DNA of 64,000 bases from DASWOJ01 sp964242415 (lineage in GTDB: Bacteria; Pseudomonadota; Alphaproteobacteria; Acetobacterales; Acetobacteraceae): assembly GCA_964242415.1 (NCBI GenBank), contig CAXTAT010000031.1:1-64000 (forward strand), read 5' to 3'. Below the pieces are notes generated by a model. The model made no database searches and was not told the DNA's origin. It saw nothing but the letters and a program-made list of their open reading frames with translations. Below are positions 43,064-51,780 of the stretch, piece by piece; the stretch's first letter is position 1; every line of letters starts with the position of its first letter. The position numbers were made by a program, and so were the translations under genes.

Positions 43064-44599
43064 ATGACAAATCCTAACGGTTCAGCGTCGTTTGCCGCGG
43101 TTCTGGCGACGGCGGCGCTGTCCGGCCTTTGGCTGGCTCCTCAGGACGCCCATGCGCAGAACGCCTACACGCCCGACAATCTGCTGGTGTCGAAGTCGAT
43201 CCTCGATGCGCCGGCCAACCTGCTTGTGCCGGGCCAGACCGTGCTGCCCGGCGGCGGCGGGGCGACCGCGGTCGGCAACGGCCTGTTCGGCAACATCTTC
43301 AACAACGAGGGGCCGGACCCGAGCTTTGGCGTGACGACCGCCATCACGCTCGACCAGGTGACGCGCGGCGGCAGCGTGGTTGGCAGCCAAGTGGTGCCGG
43401 GGGTGGTGACCAGCTTCAGCAGCAAGAGCGAGCTGGGGCTGAGCCTGAGCGCCGACGGGCGCAGCGTGACGTTCATGGGCTACAACGCGCCGGTGAACGC
43501 GCTGGACGTGTCCAACAGCAACACGCCGGGCCACCCGGACCCGACGAACCCCGTGCAACTGACGTATCAGCGCAGCGTGGCGACGGTGGGCGCCAACGGG
43601 CAGGTGACGACGCAGGCGGTGAACGCCTACAGCGGCAACAACGGGCGCAACGCGATCACCGGCAGCAACGGCGTCACGTACCTGGTGGGCAACGCCGGCA
43701 ATGGCACGAGCGCAGCGACGGCGGCGGTGCTGGCCGACCAGGGGGCCAACACGGGGGTGCAGATCGTGCAGCCCGGCAATGCCAATACCAGCAGCGCCGG
43801 GCAGTACAACATCACGCAGAACGGCTATGCCGCCGACAAGTCCAGCAAGGACAGCAATTTTCGCGGCGAGACGATCTTCAACAACACGCTGTATATGACG
43901 AAGGGGTCGGGCGGCAACGGCATCAACACCGTTTATCAGGTGGGGACCGCCGGCACGCTGCCGACCGGCAGCAGCAATGCCGTGACGATCCTGCCGGGGT
44001 TCAACACCACGCTGGCCAAGACCGACACGACGGATGCGCCGTTTGGGCTGTTCTTTGCCAATGCCACGACGCTGTATGTGTCGGATGAGGGCGTGAACAC
44101 GCCGCCGACCGCTGCCAACCCCGGCCAGCCGCCGACCGTGTCCGCCCATGCCGGCATCCAGAAGTGGAGCCTGGTGGGCGGGGTGTGGCAGTTGGATTAT
44201 GTGCTGCAGAACGGGCTAGACACCGGGGCCTACAGCGTGACGGGCACGGATGCCGGGGGCAACCTTGAGACGGCCAGCGCCACCACGACCGGGCTGCGCA
44301 ACCTGACGGGGATCCACAACCCGGACGGCACCGTGAGCCTGTATGCGGCGACGGCGACCACCAGCAGCCTGACCGACCAGGGGGCGGACCCGAATAGCGT
44401 GCTGGCGATCAACGACGTGCTGTCGGCGACGACCCTGCCGGTGGGCGAGGTCTACACGACGCTGGAAGGGCCGCAGTTCGGGACGGTGTACCGCGGCGTG
44501 ACCGAGACGCCGTTTGCGGCGACGGTGCCGGAGCCGGGGACGCTGGCGGTGCTGGGGATGGGGTTGCTGGGACTAATAGGGATGCGGCGGCCCTCATGA
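43064..44599 (+). CDS. PEP-CTERM sorting-domain protein, beta-propeller-like
   Basis: 511 residues. Signal peptide about residues 1-30 (AAVLATAALSGLWLAPQDAH). The large Gly/Asn/Thr-rich extracellular domain contains blade-like phrases such as LSLSADGRSVTFMGYNAPVN, GETIFNNTLYMTKGSGGNG, FGLFFANATTLYVSDEGVNT and NLTGIHNPDGTVSLYAATAT. The C-terminal tail VPEPGTLAVLGMGLLGLIGM then RRPS is a canonical PEP-CTERM signal for exosortase. An alternative ATG lies 13 codons upstream (43025); 43064 gives a cleaner signal peptide. The product is probably surface-exposed. Confidence 0.88.
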   Translation: MTNPNGSASFAAVLATAALSGLWLAPQDAHAQNAYTPDNLLVSKSILDAPANLLVPGQTVLPGGGGATAVGNGLFGNIFNNEGPDPSFGVTTAITLDQVTRGGSVVGSQVVPGVVTSFSSKSELGLSLSADGRSVTFMGYNAPVNALDVSNSNTPGHPDPTNPVQLTYQRSVATVGANGQVTTQAVNAYSGNNGRNAITGSNGVTYLVGNAGNGTSAATAAVLADQGANTGVQIVQPGNANTSSAGQYNITQNGYAADKSSKDSNFRGETIFNNTLYMTKGSGGNGINTVYQVGTAGTLPTGSSNAVTILPGFNTTLAKTDTTDAPFGLFFANATTLYVSDEGVNTPPTAANPGQPPTVSAHAGIQKWSLVGGVWQLDYVLQNGLDTGAYSVTGTDAGGNLETASATTTGLRNLTGIHNPDGTVSLYAATATTSSLTDQGADPNSVLAINDVLSATTLPVGEVYTTLEGPQFGTVYRGVTETPFAATVPEPGTLAVLGMGLLGLIGMRRPS

Positions 44600-44639
44600 G
44601 GGGAGAACCAGCCGGTGCCTGATGCAGGTACCCCCAAGC

Positions 44640-44676
44640 ATGGGATTGCCACGCCGCGAGCACCGTCCGCAATGAT
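44640..44676. repeat. Half copy of repeat family A
   Basis: Only the right arm is present (GGATTGCCACGCCGCGAGCA then CCGCAATGAT), after the PEP-CTERM gene and before the clpS 3' end. Confidence 0.6.
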
Positions 44677-44714
44677 GTTGCGCCCGTCGCCAGCCGGAAC
44701 CCCGGCGGCCGGCG

Positions 44715-45023
44715 CTACTCCTCGGGTTCGGTGGTGAACAGCAGGGGGTAGCCCTTCTTGCGGCCGGCGTCGGTGGCGTTGGTGGCCTTTTCCTCCGCGA
44801 CCTCTCTGGTGAACACCGCGACCACGCAGACGCCGCGCTGGTGGGCGGTCATCATCACGCGCCGGGCCTGGTCCTCGCCGAGGCGGAACTCGGCCTTGAG
44901 CACCAGGGTGACGAACTCGCGCGGGGTGAAGTCGTCGTTGACCAGAATGACCTTGTGCAGCTTCGGCCGCTCGGTCTTGATCAGGGTCTGCACGCGGGGG
45001 GTTGTGGTGGTGTCGTCCTGCAT
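44715..45023 (-). CDS. clpS: ATP-dependent Clp protease adaptor ClpS
   Basis: 102 residues with a polar N-terminal tail and the ClpS core: KVILVNDDFTPREFVTLVLK (the N-degron pocket motif), RVMMTAHQRGVCVVAVFTRE and EVAEEKATNATDAGRKKGYP. It delivers N-end-rule substrates to ClpA. GAGGA lies a few bases before the ATG at 45023; a longer start at 45110 is possible but adds a Pro/Thr-rich tail. clpA is not adjacent in the window. In the short C-terminal end, LLFTTEPEE is normal for the family. Confidence 0.93.
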   Translation of the reverse strand: MQDDTTTTPRVQTLIKTERPKLHKVILVNDDFTPREFVTLVLKAEFRLGEDQARRVMMTAHQRGVCVVAVFTREVAEEKATNATDAGRKKGYPLLFTTEPEE

Positions 45024-45144
45024 GGAGTCCTCGCGGGTCGTCGTGGCTTCGGGTGGGAACTGAGGCTGGGCCGTTCCTGGGGTAGGTGCGTTCTGGCGCG
45101 GCTGGTGCAAGTCCGAAGGCGCTCCGTGCCGCGCCCACGCGATC

Positions 45145-46923
45145 CTATTCCAGGTCCATCAACCGCAAGCAGTCCCGCACCAATCCATCGGTTTGCAGCA
45201 CGCTCCGCAGCGCCCGGGCAATCAGGCCAGCGTCCTGCTCCGCCGACCATCGGTCTCCCATGCCCGGCAGCGCCGCATGGCGGCCGTGCAGGAAACACAG
45301 TGCCGCCAGCTCGGCGAACTCGCGCCCGTGCAGCGCCGGGCCGGGCAGCAGCGCCACCAGCCCGGCCAGCCCGGCGTCGTCCAGGTGGCGCCAGGCATTG
45401 AACAGGCCGTGGAAGCCGAAGGTGGGGCCGGACGGCGGCACGCGCTCATAGGCGAAGCGGGCGGCCACCGCGGCGGGGGCGAAGCGGATGCCGTGCTCGC
45501 GTTCCAGGGTCCGGCGCCAGGTCCGGCAGATCAGCACGTCCTCGGCCACCCCGGGCGCCGGCGCGAAGTCCGGTCCGGCCAGCGTGTCCAGCAGCCGGCG
45601 GGAGCGAAGCGAGAAGCCGCCGTTGCCGACGTCCACCTCCCCCGCTGCTGCATCGGGGCGAGGCCAGGGCGCGCCGATGTAGTCCCACTCGAGAAATGCC
45701 GGGTCCCAAGCCGCGGGGTCGGACACCCAGCCGTCCCACTGCACCACCAGGGCGTGAGAGGTCGCGACCGTGCCGGCCAGGCCGCGCAGCATGAAGGCCG
45801 AGTAGGCGTCACGGGAGGCCAGCGGCGCTATGGGGTGGATGCGGTATGGGCCGGGTTCAGGCGCCTGCCCCGGCATGGCGCCGGCTGCATCGGTGAACAG
45901 CACGGCATCGCCGAAGCGGCACGCCGCCGCGGAGCTGCGCAGCGCCAACGCTGTCAGCGGGACATACTGGCTGTCGGCGGCGCACAGGGTCACCTGGCGC
46001 AGATTTGGGCGTAGATCTGGGCGGGCGGGGCTGCGCGTCGGCGTGGGGGCGAACAACCGGCAGGCGTCGTCGAACTGGGCGCGCACGCGGTCCAGGGTGT
46101 CCAGCGCCGCGGGGGTCTCGCCGTCCATTTCCAGCGCCTGCAAAGCCGTCCAAGCGTGCCGGGTCCAAACCTCGGCATAGGCGGACTCGGCCGGGATGGA
46201 ATTTGGTGCGGCGCCCGGCGGGCCATTCGGCGGGCCATGGCGGAGGGCGGGGTCCAGGAAGGCGTCGATGGCAGGGGCGGCGGTGTCCAGGCCAGCCGGC
46301 CAGTCCAGGCCCAGCCGGGCGCCGGCCCGCGTCATCGCGCTGCGCCAGTCCTGCAGCAGCGCGTCGTAGGACACGATGGCGCGGGCGATGCCGCGGGTTG
46401 CTTGCTCGGCATCCAGCATGTGGCGCAACCAGAGCAGCAGGGACAGCCGCGCCGGGAACCCGTTGCGGGACGCCAGCGACGCACAAATGGCGGCCGGGTG
46501 ACGCAGGGCCAGCAGGGCGCAGGGGGCGGCGGACAGCGCAGGCGGTGTCAGCAGGGGCAGCCATAGGGACAGCATGCGGGACATCCGCGGGTCCTTGAGC
46601 ACGAACAGCCCGGCGCCGCCGTACTCCGCCTGCAGCGCCGCCGCCATGCGTGGACGGAGGGCATCCTGCATGGCGGGCAGCAGGCGGCCGGGATCGAACC
46701 GGGTCCAGTCCGCCCAATGGGACCGGCCGAGGAGCAGCGCCTCGTCATTCAGGCGGACAACCGACTGCGGCTCCCAGAAGCCGCGCGGGTTGTCCGGCCC
46801 GGGCGGGATGGGGTGCGCCGGGCCAGCGGCGCCGAGCAGGCTGGCGACCCGGCTGAGGGCGGACGTGCCGCCGCGGTGCATTCCGAGCACGAGGAGGGCG
46901 CGATGGGGCTGGGCGAGGGACAT
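45145..46923 (-). CDS. Sulfotransferase-DUF5672 fusion protein
   Basis: 592 residues with two recognisable halves. The N-terminal half is a sulfotransferase-like P-loop domain: ALLVLGMHRGGTSALSRVAS (PAPS 5'-phosphate loop), PDNPRGFWEPQSVVRLNDEA, and GLFVLKDPRMSRMLSLWLPL. The C-terminal half (from about residue 305) has the DUF5672 pattern: ALVVQWDGWVSDPAAWDPAF, LEWDYIGAPWPRP, EVDVGNGGFSLRSRRLLDTL and EREHGIRFAPAAVAARFAYE. DUF5672 domains occur in glycan-synthesis proteins and resemble glycosyltransferases. A role in building and sulfating a surface glycan is inferred. There are no glycan genes next to it; clpS lies 121 bases downstream. Confidence 0.8.
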   Translation of the reverse strand: MSLAQPHRALLVLGMHRGGTSALSRVASLLGAAGPAHPIPPGPDNPRGFWEPQSVVRLNDEALLLGRSHWADWTRFDPGRLLPAMQDALRPRMAAALQAEYGGAGLFVLKDPRMSRMLSLWLPLLTPPALSAAPCALLALRHPAAICASLASRNGFPARLSLLLWLRHMLDAEQATRGIARAIVSYDALLQDWRSAMTRAGARLGLDWPAGLDTAAPAIDAFLDPALRHGPPNGPPGAAPNSIPAESAYAEVWTRHAWTALQALEMDGETPAALDTLDRVRAQFDDACRLFAPTPTRSPARPDLRPNLRQVTLCAADSQYVPLTALALRSSAAACRFGDAVLFTDAAGAMPGQAPEPGPYRIHPIAPLASRDAYSAFMLRGLAGTVATSHALVVQWDGWVSDPAAWDPAFLEWDYIGAPWPRPDAAAGEVDVGNGGFSLRSRRLLDTLAGPDFAPAPGVAEDVLICRTWRRTLEREHGIRFAPAAVAARFAYERVPPSGPTFGFHGLFNAWRHLDDAGLAGLVALLPGPALHGREFAELAALCFLHGRHAALPGMGDRWSAEQDAGLIARALRSVLQTDGLVRDCLRLMDLE

Positions 46924-47107
46924 GAAGGGGGAGATAGCGGGTGACGGGGGTGGCCGCCTATCCGGGCTGCTTCCTGCCTCCCTGGGGAGGGCGGTTGCAT
47001 GGATTGTGGGGCCGGTGCCTGCTCCGTATCGCTTTGGGAGAGGGTGGGGGTCTTAAGCGCTGACTTGGGCCAGGTGGGAGGTGCTTTGAACGGATATTCT
47101 GACAGTG

Positions 47108-47202
47108 TCATTGCGAGCCGCGCTTGCGGCACGGCGATCTAGGGGTCGCCAGCGCAGCCCCTGCGGCCCCCTATGCCGCGTCGCAAGCGCCCCTCGCAAT
47201 GA
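47108..47202. repeat. Palindromic repeat family A, copy 4
   Basis: TCATTGCGAGCCGCGCTTGC on the left and CGCAAGCGCCCCTCGCAATG on the right, with a diverged centre. It lies in a 603-base gene-free gap (46924-47526) together with one family B copy and a terminator; nothing else was seen there. Confidence 0.88.
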
Positions 47203-47340
47203 CGGCGGCGCTTAGGGGCTATGAAGGCCAGCCTGAGTTAGCGCACATCAGGGCCGGGTTGGGGGAGGCCGCAGGGACCTGGCTTACCTGACCGACGCAC
47301 GAAACGGCTTGCAGGGGGGGCGGAGTTCGGCCCTCCCGGC

Positions 47341-47379
47341 TTCCCTCACCCCGGCCCTCTCCCGGAGGGAGAGGGAGCA
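47341..47379. repeat. Single copy of repeat family B
   Basis: CCTCACCCCGGCCCTCTCCC then GGAGGGAGAGGGAG, the consensus direct orientation, without an inverted partner within 200 bases. Confidence 0.85.
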
Positions 47380-47469
47380 GGCAGCGCCTTTTTGCTGGAC
47401 GCAGGGACGGATGCTGGCAAGGCTGGTGGACCCGGGCAAATGAAGGTTCGGCGGCAGCGCAAAAGGAAA

Positions 47470-47501
47470 GGCCCCGTCCCGGAAATTGCCGGGACGGGGC
47501 C
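47470..47501 (-). terminator. Strong intrinsic terminator of the minus-strand lipoprotein gene
   Basis: Perfect 13-base stem GGCCCCGTCCCGG/CCGGGACGGGGCC with a six-base loop, followed on the minus strand by TTTCCTTTTG, 26 bases past the stop at 47527. Confidence 0.85.
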
Positions 47502-47526
47502 GTTCAGGCCAGCCTGGACGTGCGGC

Positions 47527-47919
47527 TCAGGCGTGGTTGAGCGTATAGTGGTAGCTGCACTTCCCGACCGTGGAGTTCATGTCCATCGTGCCGTTGGCGA
47601 GCGTGCCGGTGATGACGCCACCCTTCTTGCCGGCGCTGCTGAGGGCGCCGTCGTCGCCAACGCGACCAGTCACGGTGCCCGCCTTGAAGGTCTTGCCGTG
47701 GACGGTGGCAGTTGCGGTGGTCATCTTGCGGCAGCGCGGGCCGTTGTCGGCGCTGGCCTCGACGGCGCCCTTGTAGGTGCCGTCCATGGCCATGGGGGCC
47801 GGGGCGGGCGCCGGGGCAGGCTCAGGCGCCATGGCCATCGGCGGCGGGGGCGGCGGGTTGCTGGCGCAACCCGCGACACCGCCGGCCAAGATTAGGAACA
47901 TTGCAAGATTTGTACGCAT
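47527..47919 (-). CDS. Small lipoprotein of unknown function
   Basis: 130 residues. Leader MRTNLAMFLILAGGVAGC gives lipobox VAGC with C18. A Pro/Ala/Met-rich spacer (PPPPPPMAMAPEPAPAPAPA) leads into a domain with MDGTYKGAVEASADNGPRCR, TVHGKTFKAGTVTGRVGDDG and GKCSYHYTLNHA. The two cysteines could form a disulfide. It resembles other alphaproteobacterial lipoproteins of unknown role. It is followed by a strong terminator and lies 65 bases downstream of hslU on the same strand. Confidence 0.82.
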   Translation of the reverse strand: MRTNLAMFLILAGGVAGCASNPPPPPPMAMAPEPAPAPAPAPMAMDGTYKGAVEASADNGPRCRKMTTATATVHGKTFKAGTVTGRVGDDGALSSAGKKGGVITGTLANGTMDMNSTVGKCSYHYTLNHA

Positions 47920-47984
47920 GAGTGATCTCCAGAACCGGAAATCGACAGAGGCAGTAACCCCCAACGTTTGTCAAGGCGTTACGG

Positions 47985-49301
47985 CTACAATATGAACCGG
48001 CTGAGGTCGCCCTTCGCGGCCAGCGGCGCAACGCGCTCGTTCACATAAGCGGCATCCACCGTGACCACCTCGCCGCCGCGGTCGGTGGCGCTGAAGCTGA
48101 TCTCCTCCAGCAGCTTCTCCAGCACCGTTGCCAGGCGGCGGGCGCCGATGTTCTCGACGCGGTCGTTGATGTCGGCGGCCAGCTCGGCCAGGGCGTCAAC
48201 GGCGTCGGGAGTGAAGTCCAGGGTGACGGCCTCGGTCTCCAGCAGGGCGGAGTACTGCTTCAGCAGGCTGTGCTCCGGCTCCGTCAGGATGCGGCGCAGG
48301 TCGGCGCGGGACAAGGGCGCCAGCTCGACGCGGATCGGCAGGCGGCCCTGCAGCTCCGGCAGCAGGTCGGACGGCTTGGCCAGGTGGAAGGCGCCGCTGG
48401 CGATGAACAGCACGTGGTCGGTCTTCACCGGGCCGTACTTGGTGCTGATGGTGGTGCCCTCGATCAGCGGCAGCAGGTCGCGCTGCACGCCCTCACGCGA
48501 CACGTCGCCGCCGCGGAAGCCGCCCTCGCTGCTGCGGGCGCAAACCTTGTCGATCTCGTCGAGGAAGACGATGCCGTTCTGCTCGGCGTGGGTGACGGCG
48601 TCCTTGGTGAGCTGGTCCCCATCCAGCATCTTGTCGCTCTCCTCCCGCGTGAGGGCGACGCGGGCGGCGGCGACGGCCATGCGCTTGCGGGTGGCAGGGC
48701 GGTTGAACATGCCCTTCATCATCTCGCCCAGGTTGACCATGCCGCCCGGGGGCATGCCGGGGATCTCCATGGCGCCCATGTTGGGGCCGGCGTCGGTGAT
48801 GGCGACCTCGACCTCCTTCTCCTCCAGCTCGCCGGCGCGGAGCATCTTGCGGAACTTGCCGCGGGTGTCGGCGCCGGCACCCTCGCCGACCAACGCCGTC
48901 ACCAGGCGGTCCTCGGCGGCCAGCTCGGCCTTGGCCTGCACGTCCTTGCGGCTGCTTTCGCGCAGCATGGCGATGCTGGCCTCCACGAGGTCGCGCATGA
49001 TGCTGTCCACGTCGCGGCCGACGTAGCCGACTTCGGTGAACTTGGTGGCCTCGACCTTGATGAACGGGGCCTGGGCGAGCTTCGCCAGGCGGCGGGCAAT
49101 CTCGGTCTTGCCGCAGCCGGTGGGGCCGATCATCAGGATGTTCTTCGGCACCACCTCGTCGCGCATGCCCTCGGGGAGCTGCTGGCGGCGCCAACGGTTG
49201 CGCAAGGCGATGGCCACGGCGCGCTTGGCGTCCTGCTGCCCCACGATGAAGCGGTCAAGCTCGCCCACGATCTCACGCGGGGAGTAGGTCGGGACGTCCA
49301 T
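47985..49301 (-). CDS. hslU: ATP-dependent protease ATPase subunit HslU
   Basis: 438 residues of the AAA+ ClpY family. N-terminal PREIVGELDRFIVGQQDAKR; Walker A GPTGCGKT at residues 59-66; the pore/box region FTEVGYVGRDVDSIMRDL; the I-domain in the middle; Walker B GIVFLDEIDKV near residue 245; and the C-terminal ASGAFHLAKPSDLLPELQGR and VDAAYVNERVAPLAAKGDLS, ending SRFIL, the tail that activates HslV. The ATG shares one base with the hslV stop (TGATG), so translation is coupled. It unfolds substrates and feeds them to HslV in the cytoplasm. Confidence 0.97.
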   Translation of the reverse strand: MDVPTYSPREIVGELDRFIVGQQDAKRAVAIALRNRWRRQQLPEGMRDEVVPKNILMIGPTGCGKTEIARRLAKLAQAPFIKVEATKFTEVGYVGRDVDSIMRDLVEASIAMLRESSRKDVQAKAELAAEDRLVTALVGEGAGADTRGKFRKMLRAGELEEKEVEVAITDAGPNMGAMEIPGMPPGGMVNLGEMMKGMFNRPATRKRMAVAAARVALTREESDKMLDGDQLTKDAVTHAEQNGIVFLDEIDKVCARSSEGGFRGGDVSREGVQRDLLPLIEGTTISTKYGPVKTDHVLFIASGAFHLAKPSDLLPELQGRLPIRVELAPLSRADLRRILTEPEHSLLKQYSALLETEAVTLDFTPDAVDALAELAADINDRVENIGARRLATVLEKLLEEISFSATDRGGEVVTVDAAYVNERVAPLAAKGDLSRFIL

Positions 49302-49858
49302 CACAGCGTCTCCACGATCAAGGAATGGTTGGTGTACACGCAGATGTCGGCGGCGATCCGCATGGCCCGGCGCGCGACCTCCTCGATTTCGATGCCCTCC
49401 ACCGTCAGCAGCGCGCGGGCGGCAGCCAGGGCGAAGTTGCCGCCGGAGCCGATGGCGATCACGCCGTCCTCAGGCTCCAGCACGTCGCCGTTGCCGGTGA
49501 GGGTGTAGCTGTGGGCGTCATCGGCGACGGCCATCATGGCCTCCAGGCGGCGGAGGTAGCGGTCGGTGCGCCAGTCCTTCGCCAGTTCGACGCAGGCGCG
49601 CTCGAGTTGGTTGGGGAAGCGCTCCAGCTTGGCCTCCAGGCGCTCCAGCAGGGTGAAGGCGTCGGCGGTGGCGCCGGCGAAGCCAGCCAGGACGGCGCCA
49701 CCGTGGCCGATGCGGCGGACCTTGCGGGCGTTGCCCTTGATGACGGTCTGGCCAAGCGTCACCTGGCCGTCGCCGGCCATGGCGACCCGGCCGTCACGGC
49801 GCACGCACAAGATGGTTGTCCCGTGCCAGCCGACGGGGTCGTGAGGGGTGTTTTGCAT
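49301..49858 (-). CDS. hslV: ATP-dependent protease peptidase subunit HslV
   Basis: 185 residues. After an extension of about 12 residues (MQNTPHDPVGWHG) typical of alphaproteobacteria comes TTILCVRRDGRVAMAGDGQV; the catalytic N-terminal threonine would be exposed by processing at GTT. Then GQTVIKGNARKVRRIGHGGA and VIAIGSGGNFALAAARALL. It forms a double-hexamer peptidase with HslU, encoded immediately downstream. ATG at 49858 is chosen; an earlier start would add an unconserved 12 residues. Confidence 0.97.
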   Translation of the reverse strand: MQNTPHDPVGWHGTTILCVRRDGRVAMAGDGQVTLGQTVIKGNARKVRRIGHGGAVLAGFAGATADAFTLLERLEAKLERFPNQLERACVELAKDWRTDRYLRRLEAMMAVADDAHSYTLTGNGDVLEPEDGVIAIGSGGNFALAAARALLTVEGIEIEEVARRAMRIAADICVYTNHSLIVETL

Positions 49859-49954
49859 GATCCGCCCAAGATGGGATGCGGCTGGGGGCTGCACAAGATA
49901 TAGGCAGATCGGCCGGATGGCGGGGGCCGACCGGCTTGCGATGGGCAGCCCGGG

Positions 49955-50599
49955 TCAGATGCGGAGGTTGAACGCGACCGAGATGCGCTCCCGCGTGCCG
50001 CGGTAGGCACGGACCTGGTGGAGCAGCCAGGACGGGAACAGGAACAGCAGGCCGGGGCGCGGCTGGATGGTCTCGGTGCCGCCGGCGGACAGGCCGCCCT
50101 CGCCGGCGAAGGCCAGGGTCGGCGCCAGCATGGCCGGGCCGGGGCCGCGGGGGTCCAGCATCTCGAACTCGCCGCCCAGGGGGGTGCCAGGCGCGTCGCC
50201 ATCGCCCCCGCTGCCGTCGTCCACGTAGTAGGTGCCGGACCAGAACGCGCCGGGGTGGTAGTGGCAGATGTTGCTGTCGCCGGGGCCATTGACGTTGGCC
50301 CAGGCGCTGATGGTCCAGGCGGGCGCGACGGGGCGCCCGGTGCGGTGGCGGGTCAGCTCGTTGGCGACGTGGCGGGCCATCGCCAGCACCTCGGCGACGG
50401 CGGGGCCGCCCCAGTCCTCGATGTCGCGGTCCGAGTGCCAGCCGCCGGAGTTGGACGCCTGCATCGAGGGAGCCGCGGCGCGCCGGGCCAGGATGCGGCG
50501 GCGCAGCTCGGCGTTGCGCGGGGCGGCGCCGGGGGTGTCCACGGCGGCAACCAGCGTGGGAAACACCTGGCGGACCGCGATTTCGAGCTTGATGGCCAT
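49955..50599 (-). CDS. Putative 2OG-Fe(II) oxygenase, TIGR02466 family
   Basis: 214 residues. Landmarks are QVFPTLVAAVDTPG near the start, ASNSGGWHSDRDIEDWGGPA, TISAWANVNGPGDSNICHYH, then PGAFWSGTYYVDDG and, near the end, LFPSWLLHQVRAYRGTRERI. The histidines and arginine fit the iron- and 2-oxoglutarate-binding positions of the family. Substrate is unknown; cyanophages and marine alphaproteobacteria carry homologues. The start ATG at 50599 heads the family N-terminus. Upstream lies a family B repeat pair, and the neighbouring operon hslVU is on the same strand but has its own start 97 bases downstream. Confidence 0.82.
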   Translation of the reverse strand: MAIKLEIAVRQVFPTLVAAVDTPGAAPRNAELRRRILARRAAAPSMQASNSGGWHSDRDIEDWGGPAVAEVLAMARHVANELTRHRTGRPVAPAWTISAWANVNGPGDSNICHYHPGAFWSGTYYVDDGSGGDGDAPGTPLGGEFEMLDPRGPGPAMLAPTLAFAGEGGLSAGGTETIQPRPGLLFLFPSWLLHQVRAYRGTRERISVAFNLRI

Positions 50600-50719
50600 A
50601 CGGCTGCTCCATGGCTGCGGCGCCTGCTTTCTGCGATGCCGGCCCTGCCGCGACACTGGCAAGCGGCGGCGCTTTCGGCAATTCGGCGGCGTGGTGTCTC
50701 CGCCGTTGGAGCCGCACTG

Positions 50720-50868
50720 GCTCCCTCTCCCCACGGGAGAGGGCTGGGGTGAGGGGGTGCGGCAGGGGCCGAACCCTACGTGGCCGGGAGCGAATGCTGT
50801 CCTTGGGCGGGCGGGCTTGGTGCTTGCCGCCCCCCTCACCCCGGCCCTCCCCCGGAGGGAGAGGGAGA
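50720..50868. repeat. Inverted pair of repeat family B upstream of glpR
   Basis: Reverse copy GCTCCCTCTCCCCACGGGAG at the left arm (50720-50756), direct copy CCCTCACCCCGGCCCTCCCC at the right. It fills most of the 338-base divergent spacer between the oxygenase gene and glpR, so the promoters must lie close to or within it. Confidence 0.85.
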
Positions 50869-50937
50869 AGGCAGGCGGCGGCTTTACGTTGCGGGCGATT
50901 GCCCTGATGGTCCCACCTGACCAGCAGCGAGCCGCCC

Positions 50938-51738
50938 GTGACCGCAAGCGCCCGCCCGACCGACTCCACGGCCGTCCTGCAGCGGCGCGAGGCCATCGTC
51001 GAGCTGGTGGCGCAGCGCGGCTTCATGAGCGTGGAGGTGCTGGCGACCCGCTTCGGCGTCACGCCGCAGACCATCCGGCGCGACGTGAACAGCCTGTATG
51101 CCGCCGGGCGGCTCAGCCGGCACCATGGCGGGGCCGGGGTGGCGTCGAGCGGGCGCAACGTCGGCTACTCGGCGCGGCAGGTGCTGCAGCACGACGCCAA
51201 GCGGCGCATCGCCCGCGCCGTCGCCGCGCGCATCCCGGACGGCGCGTCGCTGTTCATCAACATCGGCACCACGACCGAGGAAGTCGCGCGCGCCCTGCGC
51301 GGGCACCGCAGCCTGCGCGTGGTGACCAACAACCTGAACGTCGCCAACCTGCTGATCCCGTCCGACGAGTGCGAGGTGATCATCGCCGGCGGGCTGGTCC
51401 GCAACCATGACGGGGGATTGGTGGGGGAGGCGACGCTGGACCTCATCAACCAGTTCCGGGTGGATTTCGGCATCATCGGCATCAGCGGCATCGACCTGGA
51501 CGGCACGCTGCTGGACTACGACCCCCGCGAGGTCCGCATCACCCAGGCCATTCAGCGCAACGCGCGGCAGGTGTTCCTGGCCGCCGACCACACCAAGTTC
51601 GGCCGCCCGGCGATGGTGCAGGCGGGCACGCTGGCAGGAATCGCGGTGCTGTTCACCGACGCGGCGCCGCCTGGGCCGGTGCTGGAATTCATGCAGCGGG
51701 CCGGGGTGGAGCTGTGCCTGGCGGGGGAGGGTCCCTAG
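50938..51738 (+). CDS. glpR: DeoR-family repressor of glycerol metabolism
   Basis: 266 residues. The N-terminal DeoR-type helix-turn-helix reads RREAIVELVAQRGFMSVEVL then FGVTPQTIRRDVNSLYAAGR with LSRHHGGA. The C-terminal sugar-phosphate sensing domain has IPDGASLFINIGTTTEEVAR, VVTNNLNVANLL, GIIGISGIDLDGTLLDYDPR and FLAADHTKFGRPAMVQAG. GlpR binds glycerol-3-phosphate and releases glp promoters. It starts at GTG and lies 42 bases upstream of glpD in the same direction, heading the glp locus. Confidence 0.92.
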   Translation: MTASARPTDSTAVLQRREAIVELVAQRGFMSVEVLATRFGVTPQTIRRDVNSLYAAGRLSRHHGGAGVASSGRNVGYSARQVLQHDAKRRIARAVAARIPDGASLFINIGTTTEEVARALRGHRSLRVVTNNLNVANLLIPSDECEVIIAGGLVRNHDGGLVGEATLDLINQFRVDFGIIGISGIDLDGTLLDYDPREVRITQAIQRNARQVFLAADHTKFGRPAMVQAGTLAGIAVLFTDAAPPGPVLEFMQRAGVELCLAGEGP

Positions 51739-51780
51739 GCTGGAATCGATCACCGCTTTTTCGATTGCGAACATCCTGGG

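Noticed and set aside
48270..49508. Open plus-strand frame of 412 codons
   Set aside because: Antisense of hslU and hslV.
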